This document shows, one piece after another, positions 10,031 through 21,791 of a stretch of DNA of 64,000 nucleotides. The position numbers were made by a program, and so were the translations under genes. The stretch is from Salticus scenicus (lineage: Eukaryota > Arthropoda > Arachnida > Araneae > Salticidae). Numbering within the stretch: position 1 is the stretch's first letter; every line of letters begins with the position of its first letter. Under the pieces are notes generated by a model. The model was not told the origin of the DNA, did not search any database, and saw only the letters and a list, made by a program, of their open reading frames with translations. Where the stretch lies: NCBI GenBank assembly GCA_963930645.1, contig OZ005648.1, forward strand, positions 194,095,304 to 194,159,303, given 5' to 3'.

Positions 10031-10545
10031 AAAAGTGTTTTTATTTATTTTTTTCTCCTTTTACTTGGAGCATTGATTAACTATTTAAAGGGAGCCATTG
10101 ATACATTTTTTAATTAAAAATAAATTAAAATAAAAATAAACCTTTTATTGTTTACAGTACTAATTTAAAAAATAAATAAGTAAATAAAAAAAATAAGATG
10201 CATAATTAATGATTGCACGATCCTATAAAAATAACGTTAAACAAGGTTTGACACTAATTCATGTTTGCTCCACCATGTAAAATGTGTAAAGATGTGCTTA
10301 TTATTTTTTAAATCTTTTTCCACTTATGACCGCTTACATTTCATCTTCTTCAATTTTTTCCTAAATCTTCATTTGACTGTGATCAAATTTATGGTAAATA
10401 TTTTTTTAATTCAGTGAAGTTTTGTTATTGTATTTCATGTTAATGAAGTTGAAAGAAGTTGAACGAAGTTATAAAATTTATCAGTTTATAAATATGACGC
10501 TTTGTCATTTCTGTTTGAATAAAGCTGGAAGTCTTCCAGAACTCA

Positions 10546-10576
<31 letters not shown>

Positions 10577-11397
10577 CTAAAGTAAATAATAACATAATCG
10601 GAATTTTAAAATATACACTATTGACTATTTTAGAAAATAATGAAAATTACACTGCTTCCAAGAATAGAATTTTTTTGCAATACTTTTAGCATTTTTTTTT
10701 TTTTTTTTTTTTGTATAAAAAGTCTATGAATATTTTAATAATCTTAAATGTTTTGTTTATTTACAATAATATAAATATTTTGTTAGACATTGATTTTATA
10801 CTTTTTCACTTTTTCAGAAATGAAATGAAGTTTCAAGATAGTACATTTAAAATTGACAATTTAATAATAAATGTGAAAATGTGTATACTTGTCCCTTGTA
10901 TTTCCTACAAAAAGAAAATTAAAGCAAGAAAAAATATTTTATCCAGTAATATCTACCCCCTAAAAAAAAAAAAAAAAAAACAGTTTTTTGCAATACTTTT
11001 AGCATTTTTTATTTTTTTTATTTATTTTTTTTTTTTTTGTATAAAAAGTCTATGAATATTTTAATAATCTTAAATGTTTTGTTTATTTACAATAATATAA
11101 ATATTTTGTTAGACATTGATTTTATACTTTTTCACGCATGTGAGATTAACATTTAAATGAATGGTTTTATTTGTTTCAGCATTTCAAGTTAAAAATAAAA
11201 TAATTATTTATCGATAAAAAAGCGCATGTATTTATTTTTGAAAGTAAGGATTAATTAACTCGGTGAAATAAATTTAACTATTATTAGTGCTAGAGGCCTA
11301 TTTCAGTCGGTACAGTTGTCGAATTTTTATAGGTCACTCTTAATTAGTGCTAGAGGCCTATTTCAGTCGGTTTATTGAATGGGGATTTATTGAATGA

Positions 11398-11945
11398 AGT
11401 CCCCCCAAGGCACAAGTTTGACATGAGTCCCCCTCAGGCCCAACTTTGACATGAGTCCCCCCCAAGGTACCCCTATTTCAGTCGGTACAGCGTTGTCGAA
11501 TTTTTATAATACACTCTTAATAGTGCTCAGGGCCTATTTCAGTCGGTTTATTGAATGGGGATTTATTGAATGAAGTCCTCCCAAGGCACAACTTTGACAT
11601 GAGTCCCCCCCCCAAGGTACCCCTATTTCAGTCGGTACAGCGTTGTCGAAATTTTATAGGTCACTCTTAATAGTGCTCAGGGCCTATTTCAGTCGGTTTA
11701 TTGAATGGGGATTTATTGAATGAAGTCCCCCCAAGGCACAACTTTGTCATGAGTCCCCCCCCCAGGCACAACTTTGACATGAGTCCCCCCCAAGGCACAA
11801 CTTTGACATGAGTCCCCCCCCAGGCACAACTTTGACATGAGTCCCCCCAAAGCCCAACTTTGACATGAGTCCCCCCCAAGGTACAACTTTGACATGAGTC
11901 CCCCCCAAGGCACACCTTTGACATGAGTCCCCCCCAAGGCACACC
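11398..11945. repeat. C-rich minisatellite, copy 3 arrays
   Basis: Blocks at 11398-11470, 11577-11620 and 11728-11945 use the same unit as the copies near 2 and 3 kb. Runs of seven to nine C are common. ORFs on the minus strand are repeat products. Confidence 0.85.
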
Positions 11946-12157
11946 TCCCCCTCATTGGGAAAAAGAGCAAAAAAGGTTGTTTTGCGGCTATAAGACAGTT
12001 TGGACTTCCAACGTTATTTGTTACAGTATCTGCAGCTGAAACACATTGGTTTGATTTAATGAAAACTTTATCATGGAATTTAGATCGTCACGAATTAACT
12101 AAAGAAGAATTTGTCGATATTAACAAGTTTAGCAGTAGGCCTCTGGCACTAAATTAA
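11935..12157 (+). pseudogene. Helitron Rep fragment, copy 3
   Basis: Carries the same IRQFGLPTLFVTVSAAETHW stretch, then LTKEEFVDIN, and stops at 12155-12157. An extra A in the AAAAAAGG run near 11968 shifts the frame between PPPHWEKE and the IRQ motif, so even the short fragment is not one frame. The E-E-F reading here is probably closest to the ancestral state, since copy 1 has K and copy 2 has a stop at that codon. Confidence 0.8.
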
Positions 12158-12750
12158 AATCTGTCAATGTCAGATTTTCATGTTTTAAATAATGAAATAA
12201 TGTCGTGTCTGTATATTTTTATATTATATTTTGAAGTAAAAGTCATCCGAAACATTTTGCATAATGTATTTTTTCCTTTAAATACTAGTAATTTTCAATA
12301 TTAATTTACACTTCTCCTATGTACATAATGTATCAGTTTGCCCTCGCTTTACTAAAATAATCGAAAAATTAATATACCTATAAATATATCTAATAAATGT
12401 AAAAATATAATGTTTATAAAATGTAATTATAGAAAAAAAATTATTTGGAACAAGTATAATTTTCATTCCACTTCATATTTTAGCGAAAACAGTTAAGTTT
12501 ATGACTGTTTTATTAAAAATATTTTGAGCAAATTCAAAATGTAATTATTAATAATTTGTTGTCTGAATGATGTAATCAAAATTGGTAATCCATAAACTAT
12601 TAAAAAATTTTCCTAATTAAGTGAAATCATTTTATTCATTATAGATATATAAAGTAATCAGAGAAAAAGAATGAGAATTTTTAATTATCCTTGTGCACTT
12701 TTTTAGACTGATAATTAGAAAAATAATCTTAACAATTCATCATTTATATC

Positions 12751-12781
<31 letters not shown>

Positions 12782-13200
12782 TCCTTTCATACATTAGTGT
12801 ATAATCCTTTTAAAAATATTACAAGATAGCATTTGCTAAAATAATGAAAAATTAATTAAAGTTGTAGTTAGGTGTATTCGAAGTAAAGACAATGTTTCTA
12901 TTTTCTACATAATTATTGTCTTAAACTTTACAGTTAATTTTGTAATAGAGAAAGTTAGAGCAATTAAATTTAGCTGGGACAAGATTTATTTAATTGTTTT
13001 TTTTAATCTTTAAAAAATAAAAAGCGTTTTTAATATGTGCATTTTTTTTTTTTTTTTCTTTTTTCGTAGAAAGTTTTAGAACAAATTTTATTTTACTTTT
13101 TTGTGTAACTACAAACATTTTGTTTTATTTTTATTTTATTTAAAGTAAAAATTAAATGCAAAAATTCACACTGTTGTGCATTACTGTTTTCTTAGCATCA

Positions 13201-13610
13201 GTAATTTGTGTAATAATTAACCAACAGATGAAGGGTTTTCTGGAACTAAAGGAATTTTCGAACTATACAAATATGTGCATATTATTAAATTTCGAGCATG
13301 AAATATGAAAAAGAAAATTAAAATTCATCTAATATGAAGCACTTGAAAAGAGTTCAATGAACTTATAGGTTTAAATACTATTAATTTTTAACTTAATAAG
13401 TTTTGTGAAAATCCAATATATTTAATATCCAATATATTTAAATGTGAATATCCAATATATTTCAATAGTTCAATGCCTTTTATCAATATAAAGCATATCA
13501 TTATTCTAACTTTTATCATTATAAAGCAGAAGTTTTTAAGAAGCATTTACCCTTTCTTTCTTCAGAGGAATTGTCATGAATTGCTTCAAATATTGAAGAA
13601 TAAACTTCTC
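13201..13610. other. AT-rich non-coding DNA
   Basis: Local short repeats of CCAATATATTTAA near 13414-13460. Nothing else is recognised. Confidence 0.5.
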
Positions 13611-13860
13611 TAATAATTAACCACCGAAGTAAGTGAATTGACTATGTCTAGTATATTTTTTAATATATAGACAATATAAGAATAAGCATTTTTACTTCCT
13701 TTTACAAGACAGTATGACAATTTTGTTAGACCGTATAACAATTTACCGTACGAATTTCAAAATGTGGATTTCCAGTTATGTAATAAGACCTTTCATTATT
13801 AAAAAATAAATAAGTAAATAAATAAATAAATTACTGTGTTACTAAAAGTTCCTTATTTGA
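13611..13860. repeat. dispersed paralogous block R2, copy B
   Basis: Matches 4017-4256. It lies between the two R4 copies, as the first R2 lies upstream of R4 copy A, so R2 and R4 may have been duplicated as one larger unit. Confidence 0.6.
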
Positions 13861-14469
13861 TAAATTTATATATATATATATTATTTAAATGTTAGATATC
13901 GTAATAAAATTTAATCTTAAAATTTAGCAATTAATAGATACAAAACATTACCAACACAAAAAAAATAGAACTAATTTTAACTTATAGGAAAGACTGACAC
14001 AAAAATGTTGCGATACAGATTAAGAAATAATAAGAGACAAAACAATTTAAATTACTTACGCCAACATGAATGATAATAAAATGAAACTCAAACCATGAAA
14101 CTCAATGACACAGAAAATAAATAAATGACCACGGAAATAATTGGATAAAAATGCTTAAAATTAGAAGTAAATACTCATCAGGGGGCATGTAATTCATAAA
14201 GCTGTGAAAGCGGCATCGATTTCGTAAAACAATATAGCTAATCATAGCAATTTATATTGTTTCAGCCCCAATCGAAAGAGCAAAACCATATTGGATGAGA
14301 AATTAAATAAATTATTAAATTAATTTTTCATGGAATCCAGAGAGAAAACTAGAAAAAAGCATAGTAGTCAAATGTAAAACATTAAAAAAAACTGGAGAAT
14401 ATATATATTTATATATATATTGATTAAAAAAATTGTAATGTGTATAGAACTAATTATTATATATATATA
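13861..14469. other. AT-rich non-coding DNA
   Basis: No gene or known element is seen. Short (TA)n runs lie near 13867-13882 and 14400-14425. It fills the space that in copy A holds block R3 and several insertions. Confidence 0.5.
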
Positions 14470-16470
14470 TATATATATAATGATGTATAATTAAAGATCA
14501 CACGGTTATATAAAAATATGATGTTTGGCAATAGTTCATGTTTGCTCTACCATTTATAATACGTAAAGAGGTATTTTTTACTTCATTCTTCTTCCACCTC
14601 TTACAATATATCTTCTTCAATTTTCCCCCCAAATCTTATTTGACTACGACCAAATTTACGGTAAATATTTTTTAATTTAGCGAAGTTTTGCTATTATATT
14701 TCATATTAATGCAGTTGAACGAAGTTATAAAATTTATCCGCTAATAAATATGACGCTTTATCATTTATGTTTGAATGAATCCAGTGGTTAAAAAAAATCT
14801 TCCAGTCGTTAAAAAAAAAAAAAAAAAAAAAACATTGAAATAGATAATCAGGTAATTCAATTCGTAAAATATATTTTATAATTTTATAAAATAATAAAAT
14901 TTACTCTGTTTCTAAATGCAAATTTGTTTTGCATTTAGAAAATACTTTTTTATTCTTTGTTTTAATAAAAGAAAATCCGTGATTATTTTGTTAACTTTAA
15001 ATATTTAGTTTAGTTTAAATATATATAAATATTTTGTTATACATTGAGTTAATACTTTTCCACCTTTTCTGAAACCAAAAAATAAAAACTGTAAAGTTTT
15101 TAATATATATTTTTTCAATTGATAATTTAAACATGAACGTGTAAAATGCATTTCTCTGTCTGTTATATTTCCTACAAAAAGAAAAATTAAAGCAAGTTCC
15201 TTTCAAGTTAGAAATATGATAATTCTATATTACATGGAAAGTACATAACTTCGTTTTTGAAAGCAAGGAAAAATGAACTCGTTGAAATAAATTCGACTAT
15301 TACTTATAATGTTCCAAAAAATCCTCTGACTTTTTTTTTTTTTTTTCATGTGCTCATTTACTTTAAATAAGGTAGTAATTTTCAAAACAATATTAATTTA
15401 CATTTCTTCTTTTTACATAATGTATTCCTTGTACTTTTTTTTTTTTTTTTTTTAAATACAAATTATCAAAAAATGAAGAAAACATAGGCATCAATAATAA
15501 CAAAATGTAATATATATATATATATATTCTTTAAACAAAAGCTTTATGTTTGGAACAACTATCACTTTTTACTTATAATTTTTATACTACTTATTATTTT
15601 AGCTAAAACAACTAAAAATATGAGTAGTTTTATTAATAATTTTGAACAAATCAAAATATAATTAATATTAATTTTTAAAATAGGAAATAATCAATTTAGT
15701 AATTGCCGTCCGAAAAATGTAATCAAAAGTGATAGTACATAAACTATTAAAAAAATTTGTTTAATCAAATAAAATTGATTTAATCATGATATACAAAAAC
15801 ATTAATCAGAGAAAAACAAATGAGATCTTTTAATTATCCTTGTCTTTTTTTATACTGATAATTAGAAAAATATTCTTAACAATTTATATTTTATATTTAA
15901 AAAAATAAAAAAAAAATGCTCATGCATTATTATATAGCCCTTTTAAGGATATAACGAGATAGCATTTACTAAAATGAAAAATTAATTAAACTTCTAGTTA
16001 GTTGTATTCTAAGTAAAGACAGTGTTTCTTTCTACATAATTATAGTTTGAAAATTTATAGTTCATTTTGTGATAGAGAAAGTTAAGGTAATTAAGTTTAG
16101 CTGGGACATTATTTTTTTTAATTATGTTTTTAAACTTACAAAATAAAATAAAATAAATAATTCGTGAATTTTTATTTTTATTTTTAAGAAACCTTTAAAA
16201 TAAAATATTATTAGGATTTTTTGTATAATCGCAAGCATATTATTTTTTATTTGCTTAATGTAAAAATCCTTAAAATAATTTATTCGCCGCAAATATACTA
16301 TATTTATTATTATATTTTATTATTACTTTTTCATTCTAGTTTTTGCTGAAAACTAAAAACTGTATAACATTTTTTTCTGTAGTAATTTGCAAGAAAATTT
16401 AGATAAAAGAATTAAATGTAAAAATTAACATAAATTTATATAACGTGTATTACCATATTAAATAAACATA
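14470..16470. repeat. segmental duplication R4, copy B (uninterrupted)
   Basis: Paralogue of 10190-13200 that lacks the composite repeat, and so serves as its pre-insertion reference. Divergence is moderate with many small indels in A/T runs. Confidence 0.75.
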
Positions 16471-17433
16471 AAATAAATAAATAAATAAATATTAATTAAA
16501 GATTCAATGAAAGGGAACTAAGAAATATAATTTTATTCTTATCATTTTAAATTAATTAAACTTAATCAGGCAGATAAATTAATTTAGAAATTTAAAAATA
16601 TTGCTTGATTATTTTTTAAATGGCAGTTTATTGTACATAAAACTTCGTTTTATTAGCCCCCCCCCCCCATTTTAAAACTGAACTAGATTTAAATCTTTAA
16701 ATATTACCTAGTAGTAGTAATTATTAATAATGTAATTGTTATAATATATTTTAATAAGTGTACCGAAAGAAATATATTCTACAAAAATAGTATACACACA
16801 TAAGTTGTTCCAGGTATTTTTAACAAAAATTAACTAACGTAAGGCTTTTTTTTTCATTTATTTTTTAACAAATTTCTCAAAACAATTTAGTACTGGTTTA
16901 ATGCTTTTTGAAGATAGAACATTTCTAGAGACAAGCACTCTGTATTCTTTTATTTCCAAAAACAACCAATGGAAAAACACTGTTTTTTGAACGCAAAATA
17001 TTTCTCTATATATAAAAAAAAGTTGCTGTCACTGGCGTCATTTTTTTTTTTTGTCTGCGACAGCATGTTCTAGCGGAGGGCAGGGTATTTCGCGTCATGA
17101 GAGGCATAAATGTGTTCCGAATACTCCAAGGAAGACATTTCAGCTGCTTAGAAATTTCTATCATTTTAATTAAAGTAGTTATTAACTAAAAACGACAAGT
17201 TTATAAAGGTACTCTGTTTTCCATTTTTAAAAAAGTTTCTCCCAGTGACGTTGCTCTTCTGTCATGAAGGCATTTTACACGTGAAAATTAATATACGATC
17301 CATGATTGTACGTAGGTAGGTAGGTACGTTGGATTTAACGTCACACCAGTACTGCGCTATGGGTAATTGGCGACGGTCTGGGACACAGCCCTAGAGATGT
17401 TCGGGAGACAGGCCATCACAATTTTGATCTTAC
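16471..17433. other. non-coding DNA, possibly dispersed repeat around 17000-17430
   Basis: A 9-C run lies near 16657-16668. From about 17300 to 17400 the text (GATTTAACGTCACACCAGTA, TTGGCGACGGTCTGGGACAC) is less AT-rich than its surroundings and resembles the TTTAACGTC...GGCGACG repeats known from insects. This is from memory only and is tentative. No gene is seen. Confidence 0.35.
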
Positions 17434-17620
17434 TTGCTATTATTCCATTGCTTATGCAATCGATCAACATGTAATAAAAAGATCTGCGTTTTGCATTGTA
17501 ATCACAAAAAGTCAAACAACACATTTTATTTAGGAAAATCATATTAATTAAAATTTTTCTCTACCGTTTCTATTACATTATATTAATTACAGAATGTAGT
17601 TCTCTAACTGACTTATATCA
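17434..17620. repeat. dispersed paralogous block R5, copy A
   Basis: Matches 39308-39500: TTGCTATT, TATGCAATCGAT, TTTCATTGTAAT-like, AAAAAGTCAAAC, then ATTAATTAAAA. Same orientation. No ORF support. Confidence 0.6.
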
Positions 17621-17799
17621 ATAACATCGCACATAAAAAAACATAGCGAAGCAAATATTTTTATACTGATTTGACTAGACATTGGAATGGAATTTTCTAA
17701 ACTGATTTTCTTTTTTTTTTTTCAATATGGATCTAAATGTTAAAAATTAATGTGTGATGTTTTGATGACATGCCAAAACCATTTCTAATACAATTTTCA

Positions 17800-18620
17800 T
17801 TGGTTTCTTCCGTACGCATAAAAAGAAAATATAAAATTCATGAAAAATTTCGACCTTCGGTTGTATGTGGATTTATACGTTTTTAGATGTCCTGAACATG
17901 TTTTGACACTTAAAAAAAAAAAAAAAAAATACCCGTGTGTCTGTATGTGTGTGTTACCACAGTTTTGTAGACGCTGTATCGCACGAACCACTGGACGGAA
18001 TTTAACCAAACTTGATATATAGTAAAAACCTTGGCATAAATTGGTGCTTATTGGCTTTTTGGGTATATTACACAAAAGGTAGCGCTGTTAAGTTATAATT
18101 TCCTTACTTTAAAAAAATGCATATTTCAGCTTATATAGCGTATAAATGCAATGAATCTGACACGTGGAATGGATGTTGTGTAAAACTATACAAATTAAAT
18201 TTGAATACATATTGGCATAGCGCTTCTGTGTTGTAACTTAATTACTTTTACGAGAAGGCAATATCTCAACTTCTAAATGCACCAAACTTGGTATGTGAGA
18301 TGTATATGTAGAACTAGACTGGTTGAATTTGGGTGCATATCGGTCGTAAGATGGCGCTGATATGCTGCATTATATTCTATTCACGGTAAGGCTATAACTA
18401 GGATTTTATATTATATGAAAGGACAAAATTTGGTATGTGACATACATATTACGAAAAATTACACTGATCGAATTTGGGTAAAAATCTGCCAAATGGTGGC
18501 ACTGTTGCAACTTTTCTCTCTATTAAGATTTTGTCTACGAAATTTAGTGCAATTTTTACCAACAGTTGCTGAGATATAAACAATTGGAAAATTAATAATT
18601 ACAGAACTTTATATAAACAT
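17800..18620 (+). repeat. hairpin-headed tandem-unit repeat, degenerate member
   Basis: A weak hairpin (TTTCTT...AAGAAA, 17801-17828) is followed by AAAAATTTCGACCTTCGG, a TGTC/TGTG microsatellite (17937-17954) and TAGACGCTGTATCGCACGAA, the same order as at 6481-6300 read on the minus strand. Four units of about 130 bp follow, each with a form of ACCAAACTTGGTATGTGA and a (G/T)GGCGCTG motif. No coding content. Confidence 0.6.
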
Positions 18621-19874
18621 CATAAAATGCAATAAACTCGCAACAATTGTTTCGGGTCGAATGAACACCGACCCTTCTTCAGTGAACAAAGTAGACACGA
18701 GTGCTACAGTCAATGCGGCAGCGCATCGCTCAAAAATTAATTTTTGAAATGTTATTAATTTACTTAATTAATTCTTTTTAAACGATGAAAAATCAGTTAA
18801 CGTCTACCTTTGTAAAATTCAAAGTAATGTAGTTACTGTTGGTTTATAGCAGTCTCTTGATTTTTTCTCATTGTTACATAGTGCGAATATCTAACAGTTA
18901 CCGAGATCAAATTGTATAAAAAATAACTCATTTACATAGAGCTTTAAAAAAAGTGCTGGGATATTTTTTAACGCAGGTTTACATTAATTTTTGTTTAAGT
19001 ATAATATAGAACTCCTCTAAATATTAAAGTCTATGAAATCTATTTCATTCATCAGTACGATGTTATCATAAAAAGCAGCAAAATAATACTTACATTTAGT
19101 ATTGTTTTCTCTTTGCTAGTTTCCCAAAAACATACTGTTTTTCAAAAATCACATTTGAAAATTCTCATATGTTAAATACATCAACTAGAGAGACATTTCA
19201 CTTCGTTACCATTAAAGCATCTAAACTGAAAATATCGGCACATAAGTGAACACTAAAACATTGAAGTAACCTCTAGAACTCCGGAACCTAAATTAAATCT
19301 ACTGGTAACCTTTTCATGAACTACCAAAACTCTTTCATGAACAATCTATTTTTTGTTCGAAATCATTTTCAGCTGAACTAGATTCGACTGGTATTCTTAT
19401 TCTCAACAAACCCAATCCTGCATGGACGACTTACGCTTATAATCTCAGGGCGATTTCGAAAACATGGGTGAGTAAGATCACACTACCTTACAATAATTTC
19501 AAATATAGATACTACTGCAAATTCAAGACAGGTAAATGTCACAACTGACAAAAAAGTTAAAAAATAATTTCATAAAACTAAAAACTAAGGTTCTCCTGCA
19601 ATTATTGTTGAATATAGGATGCTAAGGTATTATACGAAAATTTAAAAGTGATTGTTTAACAAATTCTGTTTTTCAAAAAGTTATAACACTTAACAATGAG
19701 TCTTAATATCATGTCCATCTCATCCTTGAATATTTAATATTATAAAAAATTATTATTTCTTTATTTATCTAGGTACGCATTCATTTATTTACTGATCATT
19801 ACACACACACACACATATATGTGTGTGTGTGTGTGTCTCTGTGTGTGTGTTTGTATGTATATGTGAGCAATAAA
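18621..19874. other. non-coding DNA
   Basis: Contains a small hairpin at 18654-18674 (GGGTCG, 9-nt loop, CGACCC) and a (CA)n/(GT)n run near 19801-19850 that itself forms an inverted repeat. No gene is seen. Confidence 0.5.
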
Positions 19875-20280
19875 ATTATCAAATAAAGAAACGTATCCCA
19901 AAAACAAGCAAAAAAATGAGAATAAGTAAAAGATATTTTTTCCTTTATAGATTTCTTTTAAGAGAAGGATATTGAATGGTACAGTAAATTTTATCTCCTG
20001 AAAGCTTTTTTTTTTTTTCAAATAAAGAGAAACAAAAATAGAAATGTTACTCTCTAAAACATATTTAGAAACAAGTCTTGTTGAAAATGTTTGAATATTT
20101 AATGCTTAGGGGAATGATTTCATTCAAACGTGTAGAGAAAATAATGTATGTTTTCGTTTCTTTTTCTTTTTTTTTTTCTTTCTTTGATGCTAGTAAATAA
20201 TACAAATTACAACTTTCGTTTGACAACAGTATTTCTTTTTTTTCTTCTTCTAATATTGTAAAACATGTTGAATTCTTAAT
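19875..20280. repeat. dispersed paralogous block R6, copy A
   Basis: Matches 49375-49770. Shared anchors: CCTTTATAGATTT, AAACATATTTAGAAACAAGTC, TGAATATTTAATGC, AGTAAATAATA-AAATTACAA. About 75% alike by eye. The palindromic repeat pair begins at its right edge. Confidence 0.7.
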
Positions 20281-20310
20281 TTAAAATATTTTTTCGGAAC
20301 AAAGAAAAAA

Positions 20311-21173
20311 AAAAATCTGGAGTGACTCCACTCGACTTTCCGAACATTGGGTAATTAACAGTTTTGTAGATAAAGTAAAGAAAGAGGAGTTGTTAAACAA
20401 ACAAAAGAGAGAAAACCATAATAGAGTGTTTGAGTATTTTTCTCCATCTATTACACGATGTTTTATTTAACGCTACTGAACTTTGAGCCCATAGATTATA
20501 ATGATAAAGAATTTTTCGTTGTGTCCCTGTAAAAACCTATAAATGCTAGATTCACCAAAATGCTTATAGTTAGTGCAACAGTGATTTATATTACTCATAT
20601 AAATTTTCAGCTCAATTCAATAAGGCGTTTAGACGCTATCACACTTTTAAAAATTTGGCCCCATAGGCATAATGATAAAGAATTTTTCTTTGTGTCCCTG
20701 TAAAAAAACTATAAGTGCTAGATTCTCCAAAATCTATACAGATTGAGTATTTGTGACCTATAATATGTGTATAAATTTTTTGCTCAATTGAATAAGGCGT
20801 TTAGATGCTATCGCACTTTTAAGATTTTGCTCCCATAGGCCATAATGATAAAGAATTTTTCTTTGTGTCCCTGTAAAAAAACTATAAGTGCTAGATTCAC
20901 CAAAATCTATAGGGTTCGTACTATGGTGACTTACAATATGCGTACCAACTTTCAGGTTAATCGAACAAAGCGTTTAGACGCTAGCGTGTTCACTCACAGA
21001 CATACACACATACATACACACATACACACATACACACACACACATACATACATCATCGTAAAAATAGTGAAAACGAACTCAGGGGACCTCAAAACGTATA
21101 GAAACATCAAAATCTCGAATTCGGATTTTTGACATGATTACAATACTTTCCTCACTATAGTGTTCGGAAAGTA
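20311..21173 (-). repeat. hairpin-headed ~172-bp-unit repeat, copy i
   Basis: Minus-strand copy. Its 5' terminal hairpin is at 21144-21173 (TACTTTCC, 14-nt loop, GGAAAGTA) and its 3' end at 20311 is TGGAGTCACTCCAGATTTTT, itself a 6-bp palindrome. In between are a TG-rich microsatellite (on + as CATACACA, 21000-21050) and three ~172-bp units, with the GTGTCCCTGT motif at 20521, 20693 and 20864. Short subterminal inverted repeats GACTTTCCGAACA occur at both ends. It has one unit fewer than the copy at 21792. No ORF of note. Confidence 0.8.
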
Positions 21174-21397
21174 AAAAAATCAAAAATGTGTTGCACATTT
21201 TGATCGAAAATTAAAATCATTAAAATTTTCAGATTGTTGAATGGGGAAAAAAATAAAGAAAAACAAAATTTTTTTTTTTATAAGAAACAACAAATTTATT
21301 TTATTATTTTAAATTTCTTAGCAAAAATAAAGACACAAAATACAATAAAGTGTAAAATAATCGTGTTAAGAAGCGATCTATCAAGTAGCGAAATATA

Positions 21398-21610
21398 CAG
21401 CCAGCAGCAAAATTATTCGAACGCTAGCAGTAATTCCTATGTTAAAAAAGTACATTTAGCACTGTTTTGTTAAATAAATCCTTGTCAAATCATGTTCTTA
21501 GTCAGTCTAAGAGCATGACCCGACAGGGAATTATTTAATAAAGCTGTATTAAGTGTTATATATATATATAGGAATTGATGCTATCGCTACAATAATTTTG
21601 CTGCCGACTG
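21398..21610. mobile_element. 213-bp MITE with ~40-bp inverted repeats, Tc1/mariner-like
   Basis: The left end CAGCCAGCAGCAAAATTATT and the right end AATAATTTTGCTGCCGACTG are inverted repeats that continue inward to about 40 bp (GCTAGCAGTAATTCC against GGAATTGATGCTATCGC). The left flank is TA, as Tc1/mariner insertion would leave; the right flank is CA, perhaps mutated. It lies in the spacer between the two arms of the palindrome. No coding capacity. Confidence 0.7.
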
Positions 21611-21744
21611 CAGGTTATATAACAAGGTTATATAATAAGTGTATTAGCCGAAACAATTAAAATAAAAATAAGAAATAAAGAAAAATATATTGTGGATGCT
21701 GCATATATTAAATTTTAAAGGCATTAGCGAAAACATTATATCCA

Positions 21745-21780
<36 letters not shown>

Positions 21781-21791
21781 TCTCGTATTTT

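Larger units (their letters stand above)
11284..12240 (+). mobile_element. composite repeat, copy 3, inserted in R4 copy A
   Basis: It begins with TTAGTGCTAGAGGCCTA right after AACTATTA, where the paralogue at 15295-15305 reads on without it. Heads recur near 11344, 11520 and 11680, minisatellite blocks lie between them, and the Rep fragment and 3' hairpin follow. Homology to the paralogue resumes by about 12275 (AGTAATTTTCAATATTAATT). Absence from the paralogue supports a true insertion, although the exact right edge and any target duplication are unclear. Confidence 0.7.
10190..13200. repeat. segmental duplication R4, copy A (interrupted)
   Basis: Matches 14470-16470 in the same orientation. 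Anchors: TTCATGTTTGCTC-ACCAT, GAACGAAGTTATAAAATTTAT, AATATGACGCTTT, CATAAACTATTAAAAAA, AATTTAGCTGGGACA. The offset between copies falls from about 4.28 kb at the start to about 3.1 kb at the end, which is explained mainly by the ~0.95-kb composite repeat at 11284-12240 present only in this copy. There is also a small internal direct repeat: 10660-10800 recurs at 10980-11130. ORFs inside are A/T-run artefacts. Confidence 0.75.

Noticed and set aside
10711..11055. 114-codon ORF
   Set aside because: Runs through poly-T and poly-A tracts and a local direct repeat in segmental duplication R4; the paralogue near 15000 has no equivalent ORF.
11667..11970. Minus-strand ORFs of 65-91 codons in the third minisatellite
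   Set aside because: Same cause as the arrays at 2-3 kb.
20845..21132. 95-codon ORF with HTHIHT repeats, and its counterpart at 21833-22036
   Set aside because: Caused by the CA/TG microsatellite of the hairpin-headed repeat; the same ORF in two arms only reflects the repeat.
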